From Branchinecta lynchi (taxonomy: Eukaryota > Arthropoda > Branchiopoda > Anostraca > Branchinectidae): 64,000 bases of DNA. The notes beneath the pieces are model-generated. The model had not been told where the DNA came from, did not search any database, and saw nothing but the letters and a program-made list of their open reading frames with translations. The DNA is taken from positions 10,788,212-10,852,211 of the forward strand of contig JAKZAP010000021.1 in NCBI GenBank assembly GCA_023053575.1, in the 5' to 3' direction. The position numbers were made by a program, and so were the translations under genes. Every line of letters begins with the position of its first letter. Position 1 is the stretch's first letter. Positions 11,183-21,489 of the stretch are shown here, piece by piece.

Positions 11183-11571
11183 GCGTGACGGTGATTCGCT
11201 GTCGCTCGCTTCCATATATATGTTTTTAATAAAAATATATTGTAGTTTATTAACACTGTGTGGGGGGGGGGGTCACCGGGGATGGGGGGGGGGGTCATCG
11301 GGGATGTTTTAGCCGGAACTCGGCAGTAATATGTAACATATTACTACTTGAACGTTGACCAAACTAATGGCGAGAAGAATTGTTTTGGGATTTAATTTGG
11401 AAACTTGTTATTGAAGGGTATGCTTGTGAAGGTATTTACAGAAGTTGGTATCTGTGTAATTCCAGTTTCAGTTTTATTTATAAAGTCAGTGTGTATCAGT
11501 TGTTACGACTTGCCTAAATGGCGAGACAAGCTCGACTACTGGGCAATAAAGCAACAAATAAGACTCCTTGT

Positions 11572-11921
11572 CAGGGGCGTCACGACTGGGGGGGGGACGC
11601 CCCCCCCCCCCAATGCTGTTGGCCAGTTGGTAAAAAATAACCGAGTCGGCGCCAAGCACGCCATTTTTCGTCAAAGCAGTTGATTTTTTTTTCATGAAAA
11701 CAGTCGGTTTTTCTGAAAATTGTTCGATTTTCGTCAAAATAGTCGGTTTTTCTGAAAATCAGTTGGTTTTTCTGAAAATCAGTCGACTTTTCTAAAAAAA
11801 AAATTTGTTGAAAACAGTCGTTTTTTCTGCAGAAAAAGTCGGTAAAAATTACCAGCCAGTCTGTCAATGCCTCCCCCCCCCCCCCAAAAAAAAAAAAACA
11901 TTTTGGCTAGTAACGCCTCTG
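11572..11921. mobile_element. hAT-type MITE (hAT-M2), copy 1
   Basis: A 350-bp element starting CAGGGGCGTCAC and ending TAACGCCTCTG, with poly-G/poly-C subterminal tracts. It is flanked by 8-bp repeats CTCCTTGT (11564-11571) and CTCCGTGT (11922-11929), one mismatch. The interior is a run of short 'cagtcggtttttctgaaaat' repeats. The ends and duplication length point to hAT; there is no transposase. Confidence 0.8.
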
Positions 11922-12089
11922 CTCCGTGTGACAACAAATAGGTGAAGTTACATTTAAACAATAAAAAGATAAAAAGAGCAATCTTTAAGGGGTTGCAGAA
12001 GTGGAGTGAGATGTTAATAAAAATACATAGATGGCACTTTACACAAGAGACATGTACCATGACCAATAATCTTAAACCAGAAACAATTT

Positions 12090-12186
12090 TTTCAAGTGGT
12101 AAGAGCGCCTGCCTTGTAAGCAGAGGGTCCTGGGTTCAAATCCCGGTTGAGGAGCATTTTTGTCTTTCAGTTCACTACTTATAAAA
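12090..12186 (+). mobile_element. tRNA-derived SINE, copy 2 (tRNA-Thr-like head)
   Basis: The head has GTGGTAAGAGCGCCTGC, an anticodon loop CTTGTAA (TGT, threonine) closed by CTGC/GCAG, and the B-box GGGTTCAAATCCC, then the same 'tttgtctttcagttcactacttataaaa' tail as copy 1. The 5' acceptor strand is missing, so it cannot be a working tRNA gene. It lies 89 bp before a ct exon. Confidence 0.7.
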
Positions 12187-12274
12187 TGTTAATAAAGATG
12201 TTGTTCGTAACTACCAGACAACTACGCGCATTTTTAGGATCCAACAGACATGTCAAGTTCTTCTTTTCTTCCAG

Positions 12275-12441
12275 GCAAGGATAGTTTTGTTGGAAGTCCA
12301 GAAGATGGCGCGTCGAAAGACGAAAGGATTGCACAGATTCTAAGCGAAGCTCAAACTGTTCTCCGCGTTCAGTCGAACGGCGTTCAGAACGAAGAAACCA
12401 GTCATAGCGATGGAAGCACAAAGTCCCCCGAACCACGAAGG
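12275..12441 (+). CDS. ct: cut homeobox protein, exon A (linker before CUT repeat 2)
   Basis: First ct exon visible in the window. A pyrimidine-rich tract and CAG (12272-12274) precede it, and AGG|GTAAGT ends it. It starts with the last two bases of a codon and ends on a codon boundary, giving 55 whole codons. The peptide includes SPEDGASKDERIAQILSEAQ. I place it in the linker between CUT repeats 1 and 2 because of the following exons; the acidic, serine-rich composition and the DERIxxILxEAQ stretch fit this part of Cut/CUX proteins. The incoming phase requires at least one upstream exon, so CUT repeat 1 and the N-terminal coiled coil should lie before base 1. Assignment depends on phase continuity with the next exon. 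Confidence 0.8.
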
Positions 12442-12857
12442 GTAAGTTTTACTCCGTTCATGCGATGAGGCAACATGTTAAAGCACATGTGGCAGTAGAC
12501 ATAAATTGGCCCTATTACAGTTCAGCGCTCCAAGTGGACTAGTTTATGTTAGTCCCCCCTTGCCCCATAATCAACACTTGCGTAGACATAGTAAAAAGTC
12601 GGATCCATAGGGTAGTGGGTCACTTTCACTTTCTGTTGCTTAGACGTATGCAAAACCTCCATTACCTGGGACACAGATGACAGGTTTTCCACTCACTAAC
12701 CTGTGGATCTATTTTACCATGTCTGATCCAAGTGCTGACGGTGAGGTATAGGGATTAACAGAAACTAATCCGCTTGGAAGCGCTGAACGGGAATATTGCC
12801 AATTATGTTCCAATGTTCAAACATACGTGAACATACAATGCTTTTGCAACGCTACTG

Positions 12858-13227
12858 CACTGTCAGGAATTTCATAACAGATAACACAAGGATGGGCGGT
12901 TTCAACAGATAATGCGTAAGAGATAACACTTCGGATGTTGTCTGTCAAAATGTTATGCATAAAAAGCGTTACCGTCATGCAGGAAGAGCCGAAAAATCGC
13001 CAAAAAACATCTGCTGAGTTTTCCGACATCATAATGATAAAGAATAAAGTCAGTAGATGCTTTTTTGGCTGTTTTTTGGCTCTTCCTAGCAAAGCTTGTT
13101 ATGCATAATATTTCACTCATAATTGTTTTCAAACACAACAGATAACACCCGAAGTGTTATCTGTTACACATTGTCTGTGGAAACCGCGCATCCTTGTGTT
13201 ATCTGTTGTGAAACTTCTTACAGCGTG
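12858..13227. mobile_element. FB-B foldback MITE
   Basis: About 370 bp with long inverted arms. The left arm reads CACTGTCAGGAATTTCATAA then CAGATAACACAAGGATG, and the right arm returns it as CATCCTTGTGTTATCTGTTG and GAAACTTCTTACAGCGTG. The middle has 'cagtagatgcttttttggc', which recurs near 57755. Related left arms occur at 15364 and 31051. Confidence 0.65.
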
Positions 13228-13629
13228 GGTTTCCCAAAGATTACAAACCCGTCTTGGCTCTTTTTGGCCTCGCACAGCTCCTTTTGTTTTGTTGAGAAAC
13301 CCTGAGAAACTTGCATAGCCCATTTTTCTAACCAATGAGCTCATCAGAAGCTTCCGAACCGACCCGCGTCGAAAAGTGCCAAACTAGGAAAATGGAGGAA
13401 TCAGTTAGCCCTGTTAGAGTGGATTAACATTGTACAGGAATTCAAATTGGGAATCCTGGGAATGGATGGAACGAGTAGGGATACGGTTAATCAGTAATGT
13501 AGGTGCAACGGGTCCTTTAATGATTGAAGAGAGAGAGAGAAACACGATATATAATTTTAACTTTCATATATATTCAGGTATGAGAACTATTAGAAAACAA
13601 ATAATTCTAAATCGCTTCATGGCGGAGGA

Positions 13630-13835
13630 CTCGAGGGGTTACCCACTCCCTGGCACATGCTCTACACCGTATCCCAGCACCGACCGAAACCAGCGGTGCT
13701 GGCTATAAATTGGACGATTCTTCTAAGCATGCTTATTTTATTGTTCTAACACGCGGAAACTCGTGCAGGCACCGACCGAGCACTTGCTGTAGGCTACACC
13801 AAAATCGAGCGTGGGCAACCCCTCGAGAGGACTCG
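13630..13835. mobile_element. Foldback element with CTCGAGGGGTTACCCACTC ends
   Basis: The left end CTCGAGGGGTTACCCACTC is mirrored by GTGGGCAACCCCTCGAG at the right. A second element with the same ends spans about 29060-29565, where it is split by a hAT MITE and the assembly gap. No coding capacity. Confidence 0.55.
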
Positions 13836-14029
13836 GTGGCCAGAAGAAAACTATAATAAGTATAACTTAAAGGTAGGCTAGTCATAAATGGAGAAACCAA
13901 AAGCGACCACCATCATGTTACAAAAGAGGAAACATATCACTATTAAACCCTATTAGTGACAATGGAACATATTCCCTCTCATTCATTTCTGATGTAACAC
14001 TCCGCCGATTTTATTATAAAATAAGAATT

Positions 14030-14135
14030 TTGGACAAAAGTGCTCCTCAACGGGATTTGGACCCACGACCTTTGGCTTCCTGCGCCACTGCTCTACCATT
14101 GAGCTACAGAGGGGCTTGTGAACATAGTTCGCAAA
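14030..14135 (-). mobile_element. tRNA-derived SINE, copy 3
   Basis: Read on the minus strand it has a near-complete tRNA-like head: GCCCCTCTGTAGCTCAATGG, TAGAGCAGTGGCGCAGGAAG and the B-box GGGTCCAAATCCC, then GAGGAGCACTTTTGTCC. The anticodon loop has no U33, so a working tRNA is unlikely. Confidence 0.55.
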
Positions 14136-15436
14136 CCACTACAGTACACGGATAGAAGCGGGCCATAGGAACAGTGAGCTCGCCTGAGGCCAATTCTAAG
14201 CTAGAAATGCTGGTTTATTTGTCACGGTAAATCCCCTTGCATAACATCCCACCTCACGTAATATTTCTATAATAAGAATGACTTAAAGTTTAACCGAGTA
14301 TGGCAAAGATCCGACAGTCTAGTTACATATCACTTATTCACATTAATGGGCGTGAAAACCCATAAAAATGAAGTACTTCGTTAGTCTGCTATTCATTGAT
14401 AACATATTTCATCGATGAACATATTCAAGCGGATTTGTGTACCTATTTTTGCTTATTCCTCTGTGCTTGAAATACTTTGCAACTTCAGAGGTAAGCCATT
14501 GCCGAAATTAATTAAAAATGGTAGAAACCTTGCAAAACATTTAACATTATCTTCCTAGTTTCTTCAGCCGTGACCTCCTAGCTTAGTGTCTTTAACGAAG
14601 GAAATTCAGGCTTTTGTTGAGATCCGAATACGTCTGGGTCAGTTTGGGTTGTGTTGCAAGCATAGCACACTTTGAACGGTATACTAGAGCCCGGGTGAAA
14701 AAATACAAAAGCCTTTAGATGCAGTAGCAACCATCCGGTTAGAAAAGAGTTGCTAGTAGAACTAAGGAAAAATACCCCCTCTTATTCGTTTCTCATATAT
14801 CACTCCACCGATTTCATTCCATCTCCAGTGCTGTCTAGTGTTTGTCGGCGAAAAAAAGCTTCTTCCTCGAAACACTATTCTTAATGAGTGAAGGAGAGCC
14901 GTATATATTTCCTAATTTGTATTGCTGTGTTATTCCGCCCTCGGGGGAAATGGAATTTTCAGATTCCAACGTTTCGCGTCAAGGGATACCCCTTTGATCC
15001 CCCCCCCTCCGCTTCTTTGATCCCTGGCACGGAAGAAGTTCTATTGACTGCGTTGTTAGGATATTTGGGAGTGGATCGCTTCGAAGGATTCTCGTGTGTA
15101 GTGGGACAGATAAGTGGAAGGGGGGGGGGGCAAAGGATTGGGTACGGATGAAAAGTCTTTGATATTGGATGAGACAAAAAGTTTTGTTTCGAGAATCTAT
15201 GTATGAGAAGTTTTTCGTTGGTGATTGGCCCACTATACTCAGACAAGAGCTTCGTGTGGGGGTGGGGAATTCAGGGTGTAAAGCACTATCCTGAGCAACA
15301 TTATCATAAATTACTGCTTAGAGCAAAATAAGGATTTATCCTGTAGATTTCGTTTCGAACACTGTCAGAAGTTTCAGAACAGACAACAGAAGGATGTGCG
15401 GTTTCAACAGATAGTGTGTAACAGACAACACTTGGA

Positions 15437-15830
15437 ATGGTATCTGATACCACGGTCTAAAGTCGTTTTTGCAGTTATGGTGGTATCTGATTCAAAAGGC
15501 GTTTGTGCAGTTATCGTGGTATCTGGCCGACTATCGTGGTATCAGATATTCAGATACTACGGTCCGACCGTGGTAACTGGTCGTGGTATCTGAAAGGTCA
15601 TCTCACTTTCATCAAATTTTGTCAGATTGGTGAGAAAGAAGCTTAGCACTTAGTGATGTAACTGGATATCTGTTTTTCTTTTGGGATGACTTCGAAAAGT
15701 GCCATTTCGGCAATAATCGTTTTTGCAGAGCACCGTGTATCAGATACCACGATAACTGCAAAAACGACTAATTGCAGATCCAGTTACCTTGGTAACAGAT
15801 ACCATGGTATCAGCAAAAACGCAACTAATC
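15437..15830. mobile_element. FB-D foldback element, copy 1
   Basis: Built from repeated GGTATCTGATACCACG and CGATAACTGCAAAAACG modules on both strands. The right end is CCATGGTATCAGCAAAAACG. Related copies are at 36914-37140 and 53330-53664, which share 'gtgatgtaactggatatctg' or its complement. A fragment with the FB-B arm (15364-15436) abuts it on the left. Confidence 0.6.
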
Positions 15831-16292
15831 AGTATAGTTCTTCTGGAATGGAACTGCTGTCGTATTCTTGTTGAAGCTTTGGGTTATAGGAGTCTGATCT
15901 TATGGTCCATGTCATGTCATGACAATCTCAAGTAAAACACAACAAGAAGTCATGTTCAAAGAGAAACATGAAGTAAATTAATGTGTGAGGGTGAGGGGCG
16001 TAGAATAGTGTGAATCTGGCCCTAGATAGGCGGAAAATCATTTTAATAAAACTTTATACTGTTATGAACGAATTTCACACCTTCATTCACATCATCAAAA
16101 GAAGTAACATACAAGGACCTTAAGAATAGGAATAGGAAAGACGGGAAACTGCAATGAAAACGCATCGTAGAAAACCGGCTGCCCGCTAGAGGACTCCACT
16201 TAGGAGTCCCGCATTTTTGTTTGTCCGGGGACACTTCCTGCATTCTCGCGAGTCCCCACGGGGAGAATGCTCCGACTGTCATCCCCATCATA
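15831..16292. other. Non-coding, nothing recognised
   Basis: AT-rich intronic sequence between two repeats. A minus-strand frame (16043-16303) is open for 86 codons but looks like chance. Confidence 0.35.
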
Positions 16293-17742
16293 AACAAGAC
16301 CAAAGGTTTCGATGGGATCCCAAAAATTCAATATCTGATCCAGACAACTGGGTCTTGTCTTAGCCAGATCCAGTCTTCGCCAGACTCCTTGAACATTTTT
16401 ACAATTAAAATTCAGAAACAGATTAAGGCCAAATAGCTAATCACCTGAGAAAACCAAGTTCAGATTTGGATTCAGCATGTGTGTTTACCCCTATAAGTCA
16501 TATCTGTTTTGACGAAAACTTCCTGCCACTTCTGCCAATTTCCCGGTTCCGGCCGAACTCCAGAACTACTTGTCCGGCGAAAAAAGAAAGCTCAAAGACG
16601 AAATCAGGGTATCTTCTTTCCCCAGTAATGAACATCTAATCAACTTCAAATAGAAATTTAGCTTATAACAAATTTTCCGATTCCAGCCGGATTCCGGTCG
16701 AACTATATATCCGGGTAAAATACGATTGTCACACAGGGACTCAGCATCTCTTCTTACCCCTAAATCGCTTATCTAATCAACTAGAAATAAAACTTTGACT
16801 TCCAACAGTTTTCCGGTTTTGGCCGGATTCCGGACGAACTACGTGTCCGGGTAGAAACTTGTTTTCACATAAGTGTTCAGCATGTCTTCTTGCCCTAAAT
16901 CAAACATCTAATCAACTCCAAACAAAACTTTTAATTTTGACAAACTTTCCGGTTTGGGCCGGATTCCGGTCGAAATACTTCTCCGTCGAGAAAATAGTTT
17001 TCACCATCGTCTTCAGCATGTCTCCCTACCTCTGAATCGAAATTTAATCAACTTCAAATAAAACTTTTACTTTCAACAAACTTTCCGGTTTGGGCCGGAT
17101 TCCGGGCGAAATAGTTGTCCATCGAGAAAACAGTTTTCACCATCGTCTTCAGCATGTCTTCCTACCCCGAAACCGAACATCTAATCAATTTCAAATAAAA
17201 CTTTTACTTTCAACAAACTTTCCGGTTTGGGCCGGATTCCGGGCGAAATACTTGTCCGTCGAGAAAATAATTTACACCATCGTCTTCAGCATGTCTTCCT
17301 ACCCCTAAATCGAACATCTAATCAACTTCAAATAAAACTTGTACTTTCGACAAACTTTCCGGTTTTGGCCGGATTCCGGGCGAACTACAAGTCCGACGAC
17401 AAAATGGTTTTCACCATCGTGCTCAGCATGTCTTCTTACCCCATAATCGACTATCACATTAGCTGTTTCAAAATATTCTGTTTGTCCCTTAATTTGAATC
17501 CCCTCCCCCACCCCTAAATGTAGAGCTACAAAGCCCATCTACGAACTTGACTGGTCCGACGACCCAACGAACCCTCACACCAAGTTTCATCAAAATATCT
17601 CATTCCCTTCGAGAGTTATCGTGCTTACAGACGGACGGACAGACGGACGGACGGACGGACGGACGGACGGACGGACGGACAGACGGACAACTTTTGCGAT
17701 GTCATAGGTATCCCTCCACTTACGTTTTGGGATCCCAAAAAG
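16293..17742 (+). mobile_element. HEL-1 element, copy 1 (reference copy)
   Basis: The most complete of about nine copies. The 5' end is AACAAGACCAAAGGTTTCGA then GGGATCCCAAAAATTC and GACAACTGGGTCTTGTC, which can form a CAAGACC/GGGTCTTG hairpin. The body is about seven tandem units: TCCGGTTTGGGCCGG recurs near 16808, 16948, 17085, 17221 and 17358, so the period is 136-137 bp. It then has a conserved block (TTTCATCAAAATATCTCATTC), an (ACGG/ACAG)n microsatellite at 17632-17690 and the 3' end CTTACGTTTTGGGATCCC. Central tandem repeats followed by a GTCY-type microsatellite match what is known of DINE-1/HINE elements mobilised by Helentrons. No replicase is present, so the class is an inference. 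Confidence 0.75.
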
Positions 17743-19179
17743 GACTCCCGTTCCGATTTAGAGGGGAATCAATTTTTGCAGGTGTTTGGTCAATTTAAAA
17801 TTAATTAAAAATAATCAGAATAAACAAAACAAAAAGCAGTTTCGTCAAGTGCATACTTATTTTTAGAACAAAATCTATTTTGGAAATATTCCCCGTGTTC
17901 TCGTTGTTTTCAGCACGTGGAGTCCGCGTGGAGTGACTCCCTCTATTCCCGCCGTTCCCTTCGATTCCCCGAGGAGTCCTCGGGGAACGGCGAGAATACG
18001 CCTCTAGTGTTTTGGTCTTCATCCAACTTCGAAGTAAGAGGATTTGTAACACATGCCACGTGTAGTTAAAGATGACTTTGTAGAAAAATCGCTCGGAATG
18101 TCAACAGAGCGATCTTTTTAACGACAGACCAACCGCTAGATGGCGCTAATTATCGCGACTTATTGGGCTCACGGGAGTTTCCTGTCTCTCCACTGCTCTG
18201 GTCTTTGGTTACAAGCCTCTGAAATTAGCAGTTGGTTAATTTGTTGCCCGCCTTCGACTTTTTTAAAATCCACGAGTGTACAGAAATTTTAGCAGGGAAG
18301 TATAACTTCTGTGCCTCACAGTGAAATGAAATAAAGTTGTAACTCCCTTTCTCGTCGAATTCCAAAGATCAAAGCCCACGAGAGAGCGGAATGAGATCAA
18401 TAGATCTCATCACAGATTCTATGCTGTGCGAGTCTGGGATCTTTTTGACAAATTTCTTTCATTCCGCTATTTTGGAACGGTGGAGACAGAAATCGGTAAT
18501 GGAAATCCGTAACAAGGGACCGGGCTGATTAAAGAACCGAGCGGGACTCGGTTAATCCGGATTAGGGCACTTTCCGGAAGCGGTGGATTCATTTCGGTAG
18601 ATGATGATGTTCGGAGAGAGAGAGAGATTTGATTGATAAAATAACGATAATGTATGATAAAACCACAATACTCCATCTAGCCTGTCGTAGGGGTTGGCCG
18701 AAACAGACACCTGTGGAAAGTCAAACGAAAACTATTATTACGTATTGACAAAGTCGAGGTGAACGAGAATCGTACTCAGCGACAAAGTGAACCAGAAAAG
18801 GGACAGCGAGCACAGATCCTTTAACTTGTATAGTGGACAATAAGTAAATCATCAGGCTCTAATATCGAAAAATGCAATGCGCAAATAAATATATTGCACC
18901 CAGATTGGTACGAAAACCTTCAGATCGTTTTCAGTTGGCTGCCTTTCTGAGTCTGAAAATCAGCTCCAAGATCATTTTGTGAAACCGACTTTTATCATTG
19001 TTGACTGTTTACTTTTGAAAACATAGAAAATTAATCGCAGGTTTTTGGCGGCGAAACTCAGTCATGCCTTACTTTTTTCTATTGACGGACTTCGGCGCTC
19101 TATCCGTGCTGAACCAAGGCAGTGTGTCTAAGGTTAAAAGCTTATTGGCTTTAAATTTTAATTAGGTTTATTTATCTAG
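17743..19179. other. ct: Non-repetitive end of ct intron A
   Basis: Looks mostly single copy by eye. It contains GC-rich pieces (17910-18010 and 18460-18600), the motif CCGCTAGATGGCGCTA at 18130, and a short (AG)n near 18616. The last part ends in TTTATTTATCTAG, the acceptor of the next ct exon. Candidate regulatory sequence, not demonstrated. Confidence 0.35.
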
Positions 19180-19486
19180 AATTCACCGTCACCCTCGGAT
19201 AAAGATGAAGAATCAATCCGCGGGGTTTCAAAACAGGAAGAAGTTGCAGTGAACCGAGCGTCGAAAGACGATCAGCCGACAAAGTCTGAAGTCGACCAGT
19301 TACATGAGAGCCGCGCAGAGGCACCTGCTGTGCTATCCCTGGAGTCATATCACCAAGAGTTGGCTAAATTTCTCTCCGCTCAACAGATGGCGCGAGAAGA
19401 TAATCGAGTGCAAGATTTGTCGCTACCGCGCAGATGTGATGATGAGAAGTCCCTGGGAAAGTGTGAGATGAAGAAGGAAATGTCAG
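19180..19486 (+). CDS. ct: cut homeobox protein, exon B (linker, 'LSLPR' motif)
   Basis: Starts after TTATCTAG on a codon boundary, matching the phase-0 end of exon A, and ends ATGTCAG|GTGACT after the first base of a codon (102 codons plus one base). The peptide includes SYHQELAKFLSAQQ and VQDLSLP, motifs that I recognise from the linker of Cut/CUX proteins before CUT repeat 2. The composition is charged, with no folded domain visible. The donor GTGACT is weaker than the others, and an FB-A MITE begins only 8 bp into the intron. The frame meets a stop (TAA at 19491) just past the donor, so splicing is needed to continue. Confidence 0.88.
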
Positions 19487-19494
19487 GTGACTAA

Positions 19495-19661
19495 ACTGTA
19501 AAAGTTTCTCCGACTAAAGATTAAAGTTAACTGCAGTATTTGCTACTGGGATTAGTCTTATCTCTACTGGGATAAGAATAATCCGAATTAGAGATAATAT
19601 CATCTTAGTAGAGACAAGATTAATCCCAGTAGCAAATATTGCAAGATTTTTTTTTACAATG
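19495..19661. mobile_element. FB-A foldback MITE, copy 4, next to a splice donor
   Basis: Starts AACTGTAAAAGTTTCTCCG at intron position +9 of ct exon B and ends TTTTTTTTTACAATG. Both arms are preserved. Its arm order is opposite to that of copy 1. Confidence 0.75.
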
Positions 19662-19771
19662 TAGCCTTGTGTGCTCGGTCCGCTCATTTGACTCATCGTT
19701 CATTTTTGTATAATAAGCTACGTAAGAGCTATCCAGGTCAGCTTGCACCTCGAGCTGGAGGTCATGGACGT

Positions 19772-20035
19772 CTTTGCGACGAGACTTCAAATTGCCGCCT
19801 CCATCTTAAAACCAGGCTCTTTTTTTTTAACAAATTACCCATGGTTTTGGCTGCTTTAAGCATTTCTCTATGCCCGTTGACGTCAAGGAAAATCACAACA
19901 AAAGCAAGGCCGTATCCTGGGGGGGTAGGGAGTTGACCCCCCCCCCCCCACCGAAACATACAAAAATACTAATTTTTAAAGGCTTTTCCCTCTGATCTGT
20001 GTCTTTTTGTACTTTTTTGTGCGACCCGCAGGCGA
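19772..20035. repeat. Duplicated segment, unit 1 (contains truncated hAT-M1)
   Basis: 'gcgacgagacttcaaattgcc' at 19777 and 'cttaaaaccaggctc...' at 19804, followed by CAAGGCCGTATCCTGGGGGG, are repeated about 395 bp downstream. The hAT-M1 copy here (19905-20030) lacks its right end. Confidence 0.65.
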
Positions 20036-20292
20036 CGAGACTTCAAATTGCCGCCTCCATGGATTGCTTTAGTTGGTCATGAAAAGGTGACGTAGAAAAT
20101 CCGTATCGTGTAGTAGGTCAACCTTATTAAAAGTTTAGAGGAAACCTCGCACTATTTACTATTTTTATTCCAGTACTCTGGAAAAAGTTGACTATCTTAA
20201 AACCAGGCTCTTTTTTTAACAAATTACCCATGGTTTTGGCTGCTTTAAGCATTTCTCCATGCCCGTTGACGTCAAGAAAAATCACAACAAAG
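20033..20292. repeat. Duplicated segment, unit 2
   Basis: Repeats 'gcgacgagacttcaaattgcc' (20033) and 'cttaaaaccaggctc' through 'gacgtcaagaaaaatcacaac' (20199-20290), with about 165 bp of unshared sequence between. The copies differ by a few bases, so the duplication is fairly recent. Confidence 0.65.
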
Positions 20293-20470
20293 CAAGGCCG
20301 TATCTAGGGGGGGGGGTAGGGAGTTGACCCCCCCCCCCCCCACCGAAACATACAAAAATACTAATTTTAAAGTTTTTCCCCTCTGATCTGTGTCTTTTTG
20401 TACTTTTTCGTGCGACCCGCAGGCAAACCCCCCCCCCCCCCCCCGAAATAAATTCATGGATACGGGCCTG
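20293..20470. mobile_element. hAT-type MITE (hAT-M1), copy 3, 8-bp target duplication
   Basis: A 178-bp element from CAAGGCCGTATCTAG to CATGGATACGGGCCTG. Flanking 8-mers are CAACAAAG (20285-20292) and CAACGAAG (20471-20478), one mismatch. Internal poly-G and poly-C runs lie at both ends. Confidence 0.8.
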
Positions 20471-20884
20471 CAACGAAGTTTATATAACCGATTTCGCTGA
20501 CGAACGAGCTTCTCGGAAATATATAGTAGTCGGGAGCATGACACGCATCCAAAACAGTGAAACACGGGGGGTCAGAGTATACCGCATGAAATTTCGGTCT
20601 TCAAGTTTAGAATTGATACAGCGTTTGCGGAAGTAGGTGGCGTATTTAAGTACCAGGGGTGCTTCAAGTCCGCTAAACATGTTGAAATACTACAAGCTGA
20701 CTGGGAATCAAAACCAGATTCATTTCATTCATTTATTTATTCATACTACAGAAACTACATAACATAAATATAAAGCAAGAAACAAGACCCCCTGAAGCTA
20801 TCTTGTTGGGGATTGGGGTTGGGGTGGGGGGATCTGGTTAGGGAAGCTATCTAGTTCGTTAATTCTAAAAAAACAGCCTGAACA

Positions 20885-21130
20885 TGACGCTTGCCAAGAA
20901 GGGCCGAAATTTATATTCAAACGAAGTTTACAACGGATACGTCAGCTACGATTCTTTATCAGCGATATTTCGGCCCTTCTTGGCAAGGGTCGTCGTTAGG
21001 CCGAAATATCGCTGATGAAGAATGGTAGCTGACGTATCCGTTGTAAACATTTGAATATATGTTTCAAAGTCAGCTGGGCTCAAAGAATATTTAGGGCCGA
21101 AATTTCGCAATCTTAGCTGACTTTTTCATT
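20885..21130. repeat. HP hairpin repeat, copy 3, palindromic
   Basis: The left part has ACAACGGATACGTCAGCTAC and ATCAGCGATATTTCGGCCCT. The right part returns GGCCGAAATATCGCTGATGA and GTAGCTGACGTATCCGTTGT. A tail 'tttcaaagtcagctgggctcaaagaatattta' follows, as in the copy at 54659. It ends about 90 bp before ct exon C. Confidence 0.65.
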
Positions 21131-21214
21131 TTTAGTTATTTGTTATTAGCCTATATGAACTTGTTTGTTTGTAAATAAGCCTGAAGACGGTAGTTTTAAC
21201 CTTAGGCTTTATAG

Positions 21215-21489
21215 GCACGCCAAGCCCATCCTTCTCCCACCGTAGCCTGGCTACATCCGGAATCCTCCAACCCGGTGCGAGCCCAATGTCTGATGACGTC
21301 ATCGACTCTTCCAACATTGCCAGTCCGCTGCAGCGGATAGCATCAATCACCAATAGTCTTATGTCCCAACCCCCGCCCCCTGTGATGTCACAATCTTCCC
21401 AAAGACCCATGAAGGCAGTGTTGCCGCCAATAACTCAACAGCAGTTTGATGCGTATCAGACGCTCAACACGGAGGAAATAGTCAAAAAG
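21215..21489 (+). CDS. ct: cut homeobox protein, exon C (linker into CUT repeat 2)
   Basis: Starts after TTTATAG with two bases that complete the codon left open by exon B (G|GC, glycine) and ends GTCAAAAAG|GTAAG on a codon boundary (91 codons). The peptide runs from a Ser/Pro-rich start through SPLQRIASITNSLMSQPPPP to KAVLPPITQQQFDAYQTLNT and ends TEEIVKK. This arrangement of a PLQR.xSITNSL block, a KAVLPPITQQQFD block and the LNTEEIV start of the second CUT repeat is what I know from insect Cut. It makes the assignment firm. Confidence 0.93.

Larger units (their letters stand above)
12442..19179 (+). other. ct: ct intron A, 6.7 kb
   Basis: Phase 0 at both ends. It holds an FB-B foldback (12858), a second foldback (13630), a SINE (14030), FB-B/FB-D material (15355-15830) and a complete HEL-1 element (16293-17742). 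The 17950-18720 part is non-repetitive as far as I can see and includes CCGCTAGATGGCGCTA at 18130. Stretches at 13940 and 14765 share 'ccctctyattc..tttctga..tatcactccrccgatttcatt'. Confidence 0.6.

Noticed and set aside
1..12274. Exon for CUT repeat 1
   Set aside because: I looked for [13 protein letters not shown]-like codons upstream of 12275 on the + strand and found none, so it must lie outside the window.
14030..14120. Functional tRNA gene
   Set aside because: No U33 in the anticodon loop, one acceptor mismatch, and it belongs to a dispersed tRNA-derived repeat. The other copies lack parts of the cloverleaf.
16540..17400. CRISPR array
   Set aside because: The repeat is ~137 bp throughout without unique spacers, and the window is from an animal.
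17090..17517. Repetitive frames with MGRIPGEI.VHRENSFHHRLQ
   Set aside because: They are translations of HEL-1 tandem units, and frames occur on both strands.
20881..21060. Rho-independent-terminator-like hairpin GGCCCTTCTTGGCAAGGG
   Set aside because: It is part of a dispersed repeat found six times; bacterial-type termination does not apply.
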